Below are positions 1-5,920 of a stretch of DNA of 8,435 bases, one piece after another. Made by a program: the position numbers and the translations under genes. Source of the DNA: Burkholderiaceae bacterium. GTDB lineage: Bacteria > Pseudomonadota > Gammaproteobacteria > Burkholderiales > Burkholderiaceae. The notes under the pieces are model-generated. The model searched no databases and was not told the origin of the DNA. It worked only from the letters and a program-made list of their open reading frames with translations. The stretch covers positions 1 through 8,435 of the forward strand of contig JAKONL010000135.1 of assembly GCA_022701965.1 (NCBI GenBank), read 5' to 3'. Position 1 is the first letter of the stretch, and each line of letters opens with the position of its first letter.

Positions 1-1248
1 TCGGACAACTCGCTGGTTCGCATGATCAACCGCATGGTGCTCGACGCGCATCAGGCGCGTGTCTCCGACATCCACATCGAGAGCTACCCCGGCAACGAGA
101 AGATCCGCATCCGCTTCCGCAAGGACGGCCAGCTGCGCACCTACCTAGAGCTGCCGCACAACTACCGCAACGCCATGATCGCCCGCATCAAGATCATGTG
201 CGACCTCGACATCAGCGAGAAGAGGAAGCCCCAGGACGGCAAGATCAACTTCGCGAAGTTCTCGCCGCAGCACAAGATCGAGCTGCGCGTGGCGACGATC
301 CCGACCAACAGCGGCCTCGAGGACGTGGTGATGCGGATCCTGGCCTCGGCCAAGCCGATTCCGCTGGAGAAGCTGGGTCTGTCGCCGCGCAACCTGACGG
401 CGCTCAAGCGATCGGTGGAGCGGCCCTACGGCATGGTGCTGTGCGTCGGCCCGACCGGCTCGGGCAAGACCACCACGCTGCATTCGGCGCTCAGCCACAT
501 CAACGTGCCCGAGCGCAAGATCTGGACTGCCGAGGACCCGATCGAAATCACGCAATCGGGCCTGCGCCAGGTGCAGGTCAATCCGCGCATCGACTGGACC
601 TTCGCGCGTGCGCTGCGGGCCTTCCTGCGCGCCGATCCGGACGTGATCATGGTCGGCGAGATCCGCGACGAGGAAACCGCCAAGGTGGCGGTGGAAGCGT
701 CGCTCACCGGCCACCTGGTGCTGTCGACCCTGCATACCAACAGCGCGCCCGAGACCGTGACGCGCCTGCTCGACATGGGCATGGACCCGTTCAACTTCGC
801 CGACTCGCTGCTCGCGATCCTGGCGCAGCGGCTGGTGCGGCGCATCTGCCCGGCCTGCCGCACCAGCCACCCGGCGACGGAGACCGAAGTCGAGGAGCTG
901 CTCGCGGACTACGTCCACGTCTTCGGACCGGACTTCACGACTGCAGAGCGCGACGCGGTGCGCACCGGCTGGATCGAGCGCTACGGCGTCGACGGCGAGC
1001 TCCGGATGCACCACAGTCCCGGCTGCGAGCGCTGCGACCAGACCGGCTTCGACGGCCGCGCCGGCCTGCATGAGCTGATGGTGATCTCACGCGAACTGCG
1101 CCACCTGATCCAGACCGGAGGACGGGCCGAGGCGCTGCAGGCGACGGCTTTGCGCGAAGGCATGCGCACGCTGCGCCAGGACGGCATCGACAAGGTGCTC
1201 GCCGGGCTGACGACGATCGAGGAAGTGCGGGCCACCAGCAACGTATGA
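1..1248 (+). CDS. GspE/PulE/PilB-family secretion or pilus-assembly ATPase (5' partial)
   Basis: This is the C-terminal part (about 415 residues) of a hexameric ATPase that powers type II secretion or type IV pilus assembly from the cytoplasmic face of the inner membrane. The frame is open to the left window edge, so the ATG at 22 is internal. The preceding codons (SDNSLVR) continue the family's N2E domain, which includes SDIHIES. Visible motifs are Walker A GPTGSGKTT (448-474), an Asp box near EDPIE (532-546), Walker B DPDVIMVGEIRDE (634-672), the His box TGHLVLSTLHTNSA (706-747), and a zinc-binding pair CPAC (847-858) and CERC (1024-1035). The gap between the two Cys pairs is 55 residues. 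The C-terminus GLTTIEEVRATSNV is typical. No other secretion or pilus gene is in view, so PilB, GspE or an MshE-like protein cannot be told apart. It is probably co-transcribed with the phosphatase gene 49 bases downstream. Confidence 0.93.
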   Translation, partial: SDNSLVRMINRMVLDAHQARVSDIHIESYPGNEKIRIRFRKDGQLRTYLELPHNYRNAMIARIKIMCDLDISEKRKPQDGKINFAKFSPQHKIELRVATIPTNSGLEDVVMRILASAKPIPLEKLGLSPRNLTALKRSVERPYGMVLCVGPTGSGKTTTLHSALSHINVPERKIWTAEDPIEITQSGLRQVQVNPRIDWTFARALRAFLRADPDVIMVGEIRDEETAKVAVEASLTGHLVLSTLHTNSAPETVTRLLDMGMDPFNFADSLLAILAQRLVRRICPACRTSHPATETEVEELLADYVHVFGPDFTTAERDAVRTGWIERYGVDGELRMHHSPGCERCDQTGFDGRAGLHELMVISRELRHLIQTGGRAEALQATALREGMRTLRQDGIDKVLAGLTTIEEVRATSNV

Positions 1249-1273
1249 GTCCGCGAAACGCTTATGACGGGCT

Positions 1274-1294
1274 GTTCCCGTTCGACGGGAGAAC
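1274..1294 (+). promoter_or_regulatory. Hairpin masking the phosphatase ribosome binding site
   Basis: CCCGT (1277-1281) pairs perfectly with ACGGG (1285-1289) across a TCG loop. GTT (1274-1276) can pair with AAC (1292-1294) around a two-base AG bulge. The likely Shine-Dalgarno GGGAG (1287-1291) lies in this structure, six bases before the TTG start at 1298. If it folds, it would lower initiation. There is no T-run after it, so it is not a terminator. Function is inferred. Confidence 0.4.
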
Positions 1295-1297
1295 GGT

Positions 1298-1732
1298 TTG
1301 AAGTCCATCCTCGTGGTGTGCATCGGCAACATCTGCCGCAGTCCGATGGCCCAGGCCATGCTCGCGGCCGCGTTGCCGGGCGTGGAGGTGACGTCTGCCG
1401 GCACGGGCGCGGTGATCGGCGCGCCGGCCGATCCGACCGCGCAGGCGCTCATGAACGAGCACGGCCTCGACATCGCCGCCCATCGGGGACGTCTCGTCAG
1501 CATGACGATGTGCCAGCAGGCCGATCTGATCCTCACCATGGACGAGGAGCAGCGCCGTTTCATCGAGAAGCGCTATCCGTTCGCGCGCGGCAAGGTGTTC
1601 CGCCTCGCCGAAGCCGCGAAGATCGACATTCCGGACCCCTACCGCCGCGGACGTGCGGCGTTCGAGCATGCCCATCGGCTGATCGAAGCCGGTGTGGAAT
1701 CCTGGGTCGGACGCATCCGGAAGTTCGACTGA
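1298..1732 (+). CDS. Low-molecular-weight protein-tyrosine phosphatase, Wzb-like
   Basis: A 144-residue cytoplasmic phosphatase that hydrolyses phosphotyrosine on proteins. The P-loop signature C-x5-R-S is CIGNICRS, with nucleophile Cys8, Arg14 and Ser15. The general-acid loop is D113-P114-Y115 in DIPDPYRRG. The segments SAGTGA, DLILTM and RGKV match the Wzb/Etp branch, which acts with Wzc-type tyrosine kinases in exopolysaccharide export, and the length fits that family. The start is TTG: the next in-frame codon upstream of interest is a stop at 1265, no ATG or GTG gives the N-terminus MKSILVVC, and GGGAG lies six bases before it. No kinase or polysaccharide gene is visible here. It follows the secretion ATPase by 49 bases on the same strand and may share its transcript. 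The class is secure, but the partner and substrate are unknown. Confidence 0.93.
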   Translation: MKSILVVCIGNICRSPMAQAMLAAALPGVEVTSAGTGAVIGAPADPTAQALMNEHGLDIAAHRGRLVSMTMCQQADLILTMDEEQRRFIEKRYPFARGKVFRLAEAAKIDIPDPYRRGRAAFEHAHRLIEAGVESWVGRIRKFD

Positions 1733-1930
1733 GCGCCAGTGGCCGGTCGCCTAGACGGTCGATACGGCCATGGTGCTTGCACGAATGTTGCTTTTCAACA
1801 TCGACGAGCGTGAAAAAAGAGCACCAAAGTCTTAATTTTCAAGCTCAAATGTGCACAAATGCAGCATGCATCGACTGAGGCACGCGTACATTCGCATCAG
1901 TCTTTCATCAGCTTCTCGAACGGATCATTC
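1733..1930. other. Intergenic region, locally AT-rich, no gene seen
   Basis: This 198-base gap separates the phosphatase gene from the small gene at 1931. The stretch from about 1780 to 1870 is clearly richer in A and T than the rest of the window. It holds an inverted repeat TTTTCA (1792-1797) / TGAAAA (1811-1816), an 8-base palindrome TGTGCACA (1850-1857), and a distal pair TGGCCG (1740-1745) / CGGCCA (1765-1770). It probably carries the end of the upstream transcript and a promoter for the small gene, but I cannot assign good -35 and -10 boxes. Confidence 0.4.
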
Positions 1931-2179
1931 ATGGCATCGACCCAGAAGACGCGCCTCGACTTGAAGATTGCAGCAGCCGCCGCCGTGCGGGAAAGACTGC
2001 GGCAAGGTCTGCCGCTCACGGTAGAGCGCTTGAAGTTCCGTCAGGCCGACCAGATCGCCGACAGCGACATCGACGCCTACGTCGGCCTGAACTGGCTCGA
2101 ATGGCAAGGCGGCGGCCTGCGGCTGACCATCACCGGCAAGAACGTCTGCGCGCAGATGACGGCACCCAGCGCGGTCTGA
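1931..2179 (+). CDS. Small protein of unknown function, winged-helix-like
   Basis: This 82-residue protein is not recognised as a named family. It begins MASTQKTRLDLK, then has an Ala-rich basic helix (residues 12-24), a predicted second helical part (29-50), and a C-terminal section NWLEWQGGGLRLTITGKNVCAQ. That last part resembles the beta-wing end of small winged-helix proteins, where a short hairpin is followed by an xLTxxGxxVC helix. DNA binding is therefore possible, but this is only a resemblance. I chose the ATG at 1931 because the protein-like sequence begins there. An in-frame ATG at 1859 would add 24 low-quality residues from the AT-rich leader. Neither start has a convincing ribosome binding site. 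The gene stands alone and converges with the RcnB-like gene, ending 46 bases from it. Coding GC usage is like that of its neighbours. Confidence 0.7.
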   Translation: MASTQKTRLDLKIAAAAAVRERLRQGLPLTVERLKFRQADQIADSDIDAYVGLNWLEWQGGGLRLTITGKNVCAQMTAPSAV

Positions 2180-2180
2180 A

Positions 2181-2197
2181 CCGGCGAAAGGCGCCGG
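2181..2197. terminator. Possible bidirectional terminator hairpin
   Basis: CCGGCG (2181-2186) and CGCCGG (2192-2197) form a perfect six-base-pair stem with a five-base loop. It lies in the 46-base gap between two convergent genes. No clear T-run follows on either strand, so this is a candidate by position and shape only. Confidence 0.35.
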
Positions 2198-2225
2198 CCA
2201 GCCCTCCTTTGCCGGGCGGCCGTCG

Positions 2226-2732
2226 TCAGCGATTGACGATGATCTGCGCGATCAGGCCCGTCGCGATGGCCGCCAGAGCGAATTCACCGCCGACGCCGAT
2301 CCACTGGTAACCGCGCGGCGGCGGCTGCAGCTGGTAGGCGCGGTAGTCGTCGACGACATACTGCCGGTTGCGATATTCCGGCGGAAGACGTCCGCCGCGA
2401 CGCCAGTCGGCGGGACGCGGATAGTAGCCGTTGCGATCGAAATGGCTGCCGGGCCGATCGTCCTGGCGTGCGTCGTAGCGATGGTCGCGGCGGTCGTCGC
2501 GTCGATCGTCCCGGCGGTTGTCGTGCCGGTCGTCGCGGCGATCCTGGCGCCAATCGCCTCTCCGGTCGTCGCGCTGGTCGTATCGCGGTCCGCCGGGACC
2601 ACCGGGACCACGGTCGTCGCCGCGTCCTTGCGCGAAGGCACCACCCGACGCCATGGCCATGCACAGTGCCAGTGTCGCGGCGCCTGCGGTCATCGCCTTT
2701 CGGCCGTTGGAAGTCGTCTTGTCGTTCTTCAT
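2226..2732 (-). CDS. Secreted RcnB-like protein with Arg/Asp-rich repeat tract
   Basis: A 168-residue protein exported to the periplasm. The start at 2732 is fixed by a strong Shine-Dalgarno AAGGAG (2739-2744) six bases upstream and by the signal peptide that follows: basic N-region, hydrophobic core AATLALCMAMA, and a cleavage site after AFA at about residue 34. Residues 36-98 are low-complexity, rich in Arg, Asp and Gly with repeated DDRRD units. The C-terminal domain (about 115-168) has LPPEYRNRQYVVDDYRAY, PPRGYQWIGVG and a hydrophobic end LAAIATGLIAQIIVNR, the hallmark of the RcnB family (DUF3315). E. coli RcnB is a periplasmic protein of nickel and cobalt homeostasis. That role is not proven for these divergent, longer relatives. 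The mature part has no Cys and few His, so direct metal binding is doubtful. It lies 133 bases downstream of the adenosyltransferase gene on the same strand. Confidence 0.88.
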   Translation of the reverse strand: MKNDKTTSNGRKAMTAGAATLALCMAMASGGAFAQGRGDDRGPGGPGGPRYDQRDDRRGDWRQDRRDDRHDNRRDDRRDDRRDHRYDARQDDRPGSHFDRNGYYPRPADWRRGGRLPPEYRNRQYVVDDYRAYQLQPPPRGYQWIGVGGEFALAAIATGLIAQIIVNR

Positions 2733-2738
2733 GTGGAA

Positions 2739-2744
2739 CTCCTT
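2739..2744 (-). promoter_or_regulatory. Strong ribosome binding site of the RcnB-like gene
   Basis: Read on the minus strand this is AAGGAG, six bases before the ATG at 2732. It decides the start and excludes the longer open frame that reaches back to 2828. Confidence 0.8.
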
Positions 2745-2865
2745 CTGCGTGAATGAGGATGCAGTCTCGGTCCTTCCTGTGTCGCCGACGCCATGCCGAG
2801 ATGCGCGGCGCGTGAATCCCGTAAGCAATCGTGTCGGAATGCCGAAAAGGTCAGAGCCTCGTCAG

Positions 2866-3453
2866 TCATGGCACTGCATCGGCAGCAGCGGCGCGCGCCA
2901 TGCGTTCGCTCTTCCAGTAGACGTCGTCCCCGCCATCGACCCGGTTGAGTACGCGCGCCAGCACGAAGAGGAGATCGCTCAGGCGATTGAGGTACTGGCG
3001 GGGTGCCTCGTTGACCTCGCCCGCCGTGCTCGCCAGTCCGAGTGCGACGACGGCCCGCTCCGCCCGTCGCGCCACCGTGCGGTTCACATGGGCCAGCGAC
3101 GCCGCGCGCGTGCCGGCCGGCAGGATGAACTCGGCCAGCCGTGGCAGCGCGGCGTTGTGCTCGGCCAGCGCGTTGTCGATCTGCAGCAGCGCCTCGGGCT
3201 TGAGCAGCGTGAAGCCGGGCATCGAGAGTTCGCCGCCGAGGTTGAAGAGCTGGTGCTGAACGTCGACCAGCAGCTCGCGCACGGTATCGGGCAGCGGTTC
3301 GCACAGCAGCACGCCGAGGTTCGAGTTGAGTTCGTCGACGTCGCCCATCGCATGCACGCGAAGGTGGTCTTTCGGCACACGGGTGTTGTCGCCGAGGCCG
3401 GTGGTGCCGTCGTCGCCGGTGCGGGTGGCGATCTGCGTGAGTCGGTTGGCCAT
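2866..3453 (-). CDS. PduO/MMAB-type ATP:cob(I)alamin adenosyltransferase
   Basis: A 195-residue cytosolic enzyme that transfers the 5'-deoxyadenosyl group of ATP to cob(I)alamin, making adenosylcobalamin for enzymes such as methylmalonyl-CoA mutase. The N-terminal ATP-binding signature is TRTGDDGTTGLGDNTRVPK (residues 10-28), followed by GDVDELNSNLG (37-47), the helix with HVNRTVARRAER (122-133), and the conserved C-terminal NRLSDLLFVLAR (156-167). The length is normal for the single-domain family. The start at 3453 gives the usual MANRLTQIATRTGD. A weak AAGG lies upstream, and the open frame extending much further upstream is antisense to the oxidase gene. It is divergent from that oxidase across 81 bases, and the RcnB-like gene lies downstream on the same strand. 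No cobalamin riboswitch fits in the short leader. Confidence 0.95.
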   Translation of the reverse strand: MANRLTQIATRTGDDGTTGLGDNTRVPKDHLRVHAMGDVDELNSNLGVLLCEPLPDTVRELLVDVQHQLFNLGGELSMPGFTLLKPEALLQIDNALAEHNAALPRLAEFILPAGTRAASLAHVNRTVARRAERAVVALGLASTAGEVNEAPRQYLNRLSDLLFVLARVLNRVDGGDDVYWKSERMARAAAADAVP

Positions 3454-3534
3454 GATGGGTTGCCTTCGTGGTAAGTGGGGATGCACGGATCGGTGCGCTT
3501 CATACAATGGTAGACCTGCGCAGGAGACCATCCG
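3454..3534. promoter_or_regulatory. Divergent promoter region, adenosyltransferase / FAD oxidase
   Basis: These 81 bases must hold the upstream signals of both genes unless they are expressed from further away. On the plus strand TACAAT (3503-3508) is a good -10 match, about 27 bases before the oxidase ATG, but no good -35 lies 16-18 bases before it. An imperfect palindrome GCAC-g-GATC-g-GTGC (3483-3496) just upstream could be an operator. AGGAG (3522-3526) is the oxidase ribosome binding site, eight bases from its start. Confidence 0.4.
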
Positions 3535-4962
3535 ATGAATGCACCGACCGACCTTTCCCACGTCTTGCCCCACATCACCGCACCGCGCGAGACACCGGAC
3601 GCCTTGATCGACAAGCTCAAGGCGCGTTTCGGCGAGCGGTGCTCGACGGCGCTCTCGGTGCGTACGCAGCACGGACGCGACGAGTCGTCGTTCGAGGCGC
3701 CGCCACCTTCGGCCGTGGTCTTCGCCGAGAGCACGCAGGACGTGGCGGACGCCGTGCGCCTGGCGGGCGACCATGACGTGCCGGTGATCCCGTTCGGCGT
3801 CGGCTCGTCGCTCGAAGGCCACCTGCTGGCGGTGCAGGGCGGCATCAGCGTCGACGTCTCGCGCATGAATCGCGTACTGTCGATCGATGCCGACGACCTG
3901 ACCGTGACGGTGCAGCCCGGCGTGACGCGCAAGCAGCTCAACGACGAACTCAAGAGCACCGGTCTGTTCTTCCCGATCGACCCCGGCGCGGATGCCTCCA
4001 TCGGCGGCATGACCGCCACGCGCGCGAGCGGTACGAACGCGGTGCGCTACGGCACCATGCGCGAGAACGTGCTGGCGCTCGAGGTGGTGACGGCCGCCGG
4101 CCAGACCCTGCGCACCGGTACGCGCGCGCGCAAGTCCTCGGCCGGCTACGACCTCACGCGGCTGATGGTCGGCAGCGAGGGCACGCTGGGCGTGATCACC
4201 GAGATCACGCTGCGCATCTATCCGCTGCCCGAGGCGGTGTCGGCGGCCATCTGCTCGTTCCCCAGCATCGAGGCCGCGGTGCGCACGACGATCGAGATCA
4301 TCCAGCTGGGCGTACCGATCGCGCGCGTCGAGCTGATCGACGTGAACACGGTGCGCATGGTGAACGCCTACGCCAAGCTCGGCCTGCGCGAAGAGCCGAT
4401 GCTGCTGATGGAATTCCACGGCTCGCCCGCCGGCGTGAAAGAGCAGGCCGAGACCGTGCAGGAGCTCGCCAGCGGCCATGGCGGCAACGCCTTCGAGTGG
4501 GCCAGCACGCCCGAGGAACGCACCCGCCTCTGGGCAGCGCGCCACAACAGCTATTTCGCGGCAATCCAGTCGCGGCCCGGTTGCCGTGCGATCTCGACCG
4601 ACACCTGCGTGCCGATCTCGCGCCTGGCCGACTGCCTGCTGGCGTCGGTCGCCGAGGTCGACGCGAGCGGCATCCCCTACTTTCTCGTCGGCCACGTGGG
4701 CGACGGGAATTTCCACTTCGGCTATCTGATCGATCCCAACGACGCCGATGAACGCGCCCGCGCCGAGGTGCTGAACCACGCGCTGGTTTCACGTGCCATC
4801 GAGATGGACGGCACCTGCAGCGGCGAGCACGGCATCGGGCTGCACAAGATGGACTTCCTGGTGACCGAAGCCGGCGCCGGTGCGGTGGACATGATGCGCA
4901 CCATCAAGCAGGCGCTCGATCCGAAGAACATCATGAATCCGGGAAAGATCTTCAGGAACTGA
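3535..4962 (+). CDS. FAD-linked oxidase, D-lactate dehydrogenase (LDHD/GlcD) family
   Basis: A 475-residue flavoprotein that oxidises D-2-hydroxy acids, most likely D-lactate to pyruvate, passing electrons to a carrier other than NAD. The N-terminal FAD-binding domain shows PFGVGSSLEGH (86-96), QPGVTRKQLN (127-136), DPGADASIGGM (149-159), SGTNAVRYGTMRENVL (165-180) and GSEGTLGVIT (213-222). The C-terminal domain shows RPGCRAISTDTCVPISRL (347-364), GHVGDGNFHF (386-395), GTCSGEHGIG (426-435) and DPKNIMNPGK (462-471). The PGADAS and RPGC/STD-CVPISRL segments are close to eukaryotic LDHD and favour D-lactate dehydrogenase over glycolate oxidase GlcD. No glcE or glcF is adjacent. Start: ATG at 3535 with AGGAG eight bases upstream. 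Its last 11 bases overlap the end of parB on the opposite strand. Substrate is inferred. Confidence 0.93.
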   Translation: MNAPTDLSHVLPHITAPRETPDALIDKLKARFGERCSTALSVRTQHGRDESSFEAPPPSAVVFAESTQDVADAVRLAGDHDVPVIPFGVGSSLEGHLLAVQGGISVDVSRMNRVLSIDADDLTVTVQPGVTRKQLNDELKSTGLFFPIDPGADASIGGMTATRASGTNAVRYGTMRENVLALEVVTAAGQTLRTGTRARKSSAGYDLTRLMVGSEGTLGVITEITLRIYPLPEAVSAAICSFPSIEAAVRTTIEIIQLGVPIARVELIDVNTVRMVNAYAKLGLREEPMLLMEFHGSPAGVKEQAETVQELASGHGGNAFEWASTPEERTRLWAARHNSYFAAIQSRPGCRAISTDTCVPISRLADCLLASVAEVDASGIPYFLVGHVGDGNFHFGYLIDPNDADERARAEVLNHALVSRAIEMDGTCSGEHGIGLHKMDFLVTEAGAGAVDMMRTIKQALDPKNIMNPGKIFRN

Positions 4963-5920
4963 CGCCGCCCTGGCGGATGCGCTCGATCAGGCCATTGAGC
5001 GCCTCGATCGAGCCGAAGTGGATGGCCAGCTCGCCGCTTTCCACCATGCCGCCGCCACGCTGCTTCTTGCGCTTCTTGACGCGCACCTCGACGGCTGCCA
5101 TCAGGAGGTCGGCGAGTTCGTCCTCGACGCGCACCATGTCGCGCGACTTTTCTTCCGCACCCTTGGCTTTCGCGACGGTCGACGGATCGAAGTCGGCGGC
5201 GAGCTTCTTCACCAGCGCCTCGGTTTCGCGCACCGACAGCGTCTTCGCCACGATCTGCGTCGCCGCGGAGACCTGCGCACCCCGGTCGAGCGCGAGCAGC
5301 GCCCGCGCATGGCCCATGTCGACGTCGCCCGCCATCAGCATCGCCTGCACCGGCTCCGCGAGATTCAGCAGGCGAAGCAGGTTGCTCGCGGCGCTGCGCG
5401 ACCGTCCGACGGCCTGCGCCGCGGCCTCGTGCGTGAGCCCGAATTCGGCCACCAGCCGGTTCAGGCCCTGCGCTTCCTCGAGCGGATTGAGGTCTTCGCG
5501 CTGGATGTTCTCGATGAGCGACATCGCCGCCGCAGCCTCGTCGGCCACGTCGCGCACCAGCACCGGCACCCGGTCGAGCCCGGCCAGCTTCGCCGCGCGG
5601 AAGCGCCGCTCGCCAGCGATGATCTCGAATTCGGCATTCTTTGCCGCGGCTGCGTCGGCTCCGAGCCGGCGCACCAGGATCGGCTGCATGATCCCCTGCG
5701 CCCTGATGCTTTCGGCCAGCTCGTAGAGCGCGCCCTCGTCCATCCGGGTGCGCGGCTGGTAGGCGCCGGCGACCATGCGGTCGAGCTCGAGTTCGGTGGG
5801 ATTGGACGGCGCGGCGCCCTCGTCGGCTGCGACGGTATCGGCGCTGCTGAAATTCGGCCCGAGCAGGGCTTCGAGGCCGCGGCCGAGGCCCTTGGGTTTC
5901 TTGGTGGCCATGGCGGTCAT
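4952..5920 (-). CDS. parB: Chromosome partitioning protein ParB
   Basis: A 322-residue CTP-dependent DNA clamp that loads at parS sites, spreads, and works with ParA to segregate replicated origins. The N-terminus has the ParA-interacting GLGRGLEALLG (11-21). The ParB/Srx domain has YQPR (54-57), GIMQPILVR (76-84), GERRFR (103-108) and ENIQRED (137-143), which are the nucleotide-binding boxes. A helix-turn-helix follows (about 163-186), then GHARALL (203-209) and a C-terminal dimerisation segment (about 293-317). A basic stretch KKRKKQRGGG (282-291) precedes that segment. The ATG at 5920 overlaps the hydrolase stop as ATGA, suggesting translational coupling. The ATG at 5911 (MATKKPKGLGRG) is an alternative that fits the family start better, and neither has a clear ribosome binding site. 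The 3' end overlaps the convergent oxidase gene by 11 bases. Confidence 0.96.
   Translation of the reverse strand: MTAMATKKPKGLGRGLEALLGPNFSSADTVAADEGAAPSNPTELELDRMVAGAYQPRTRMDEGALYELAESIRAQGIMQPILVRRLGADAAAAKNAEFEIIAGERRFRAAKLAGLDRVPVLVRDVADEAAAAMSLIENIQREDLNPLEEAQGLNRLVAEFGLTHEAAAQAVGRSRSAASNLLRLLNLAEPVQAMLMAGDVDMGHARALLALDRGAQVSAATQIVAKTLSVRETEALVKKLAADFDPSTVAKAKGAEEKSRDMVRVEDELADLLMAAVEVRVKKRKKQRGGGMVESGELAIHFGSIEALNGLIERIRQGGVSS

Noticed and set aside
145..1071. Long minus-strand open frame opposite the secretion ATPase.
   Set aside because: It lies wholly antisense to a gene with all catalytic motifs and has the composition of a shadow frame.
1859..1930. Upstream in-frame ATG for the small 82-residue gene.
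   Set aside because: The added residues come from the AT-rich leader, have no ribosome binding site and do not look like part of the protein.
2442..2756. Hydrophobic plus-strand frame rich in Ala and Val opposite the RcnB-like gene.
   Set aside because: It is the reverse reading of the Arg/Asp codon repeats, which gives Val/Ala runs; it is not a membrane protein gene.
3454..3534. Cobalamin riboswitch before the adenosyltransferase gene.
   Set aside because: The gap is only 81 bases, too short for the aptamer plus a promoter, and no B12-box-like sequence was seen.
2866..4779. A 637-codon open frame on the minus strand running through the adenosyltransferase and opposite the oxidase gene.
   Set aside because: Only the last 195 residues are protein-like (adenosyltransferase). 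The rest is antisense to the well-supported oxidase and shows no family motifs; GC-rich DNA often leaves such frames open.
4786..4801. Second parS-like site GGTTTCACGTGCCATC in the oxidase gene.
   Set aside because: Only the left half and the CACGTG core match; the right half differs at four of five positions, so it is at best a half site.
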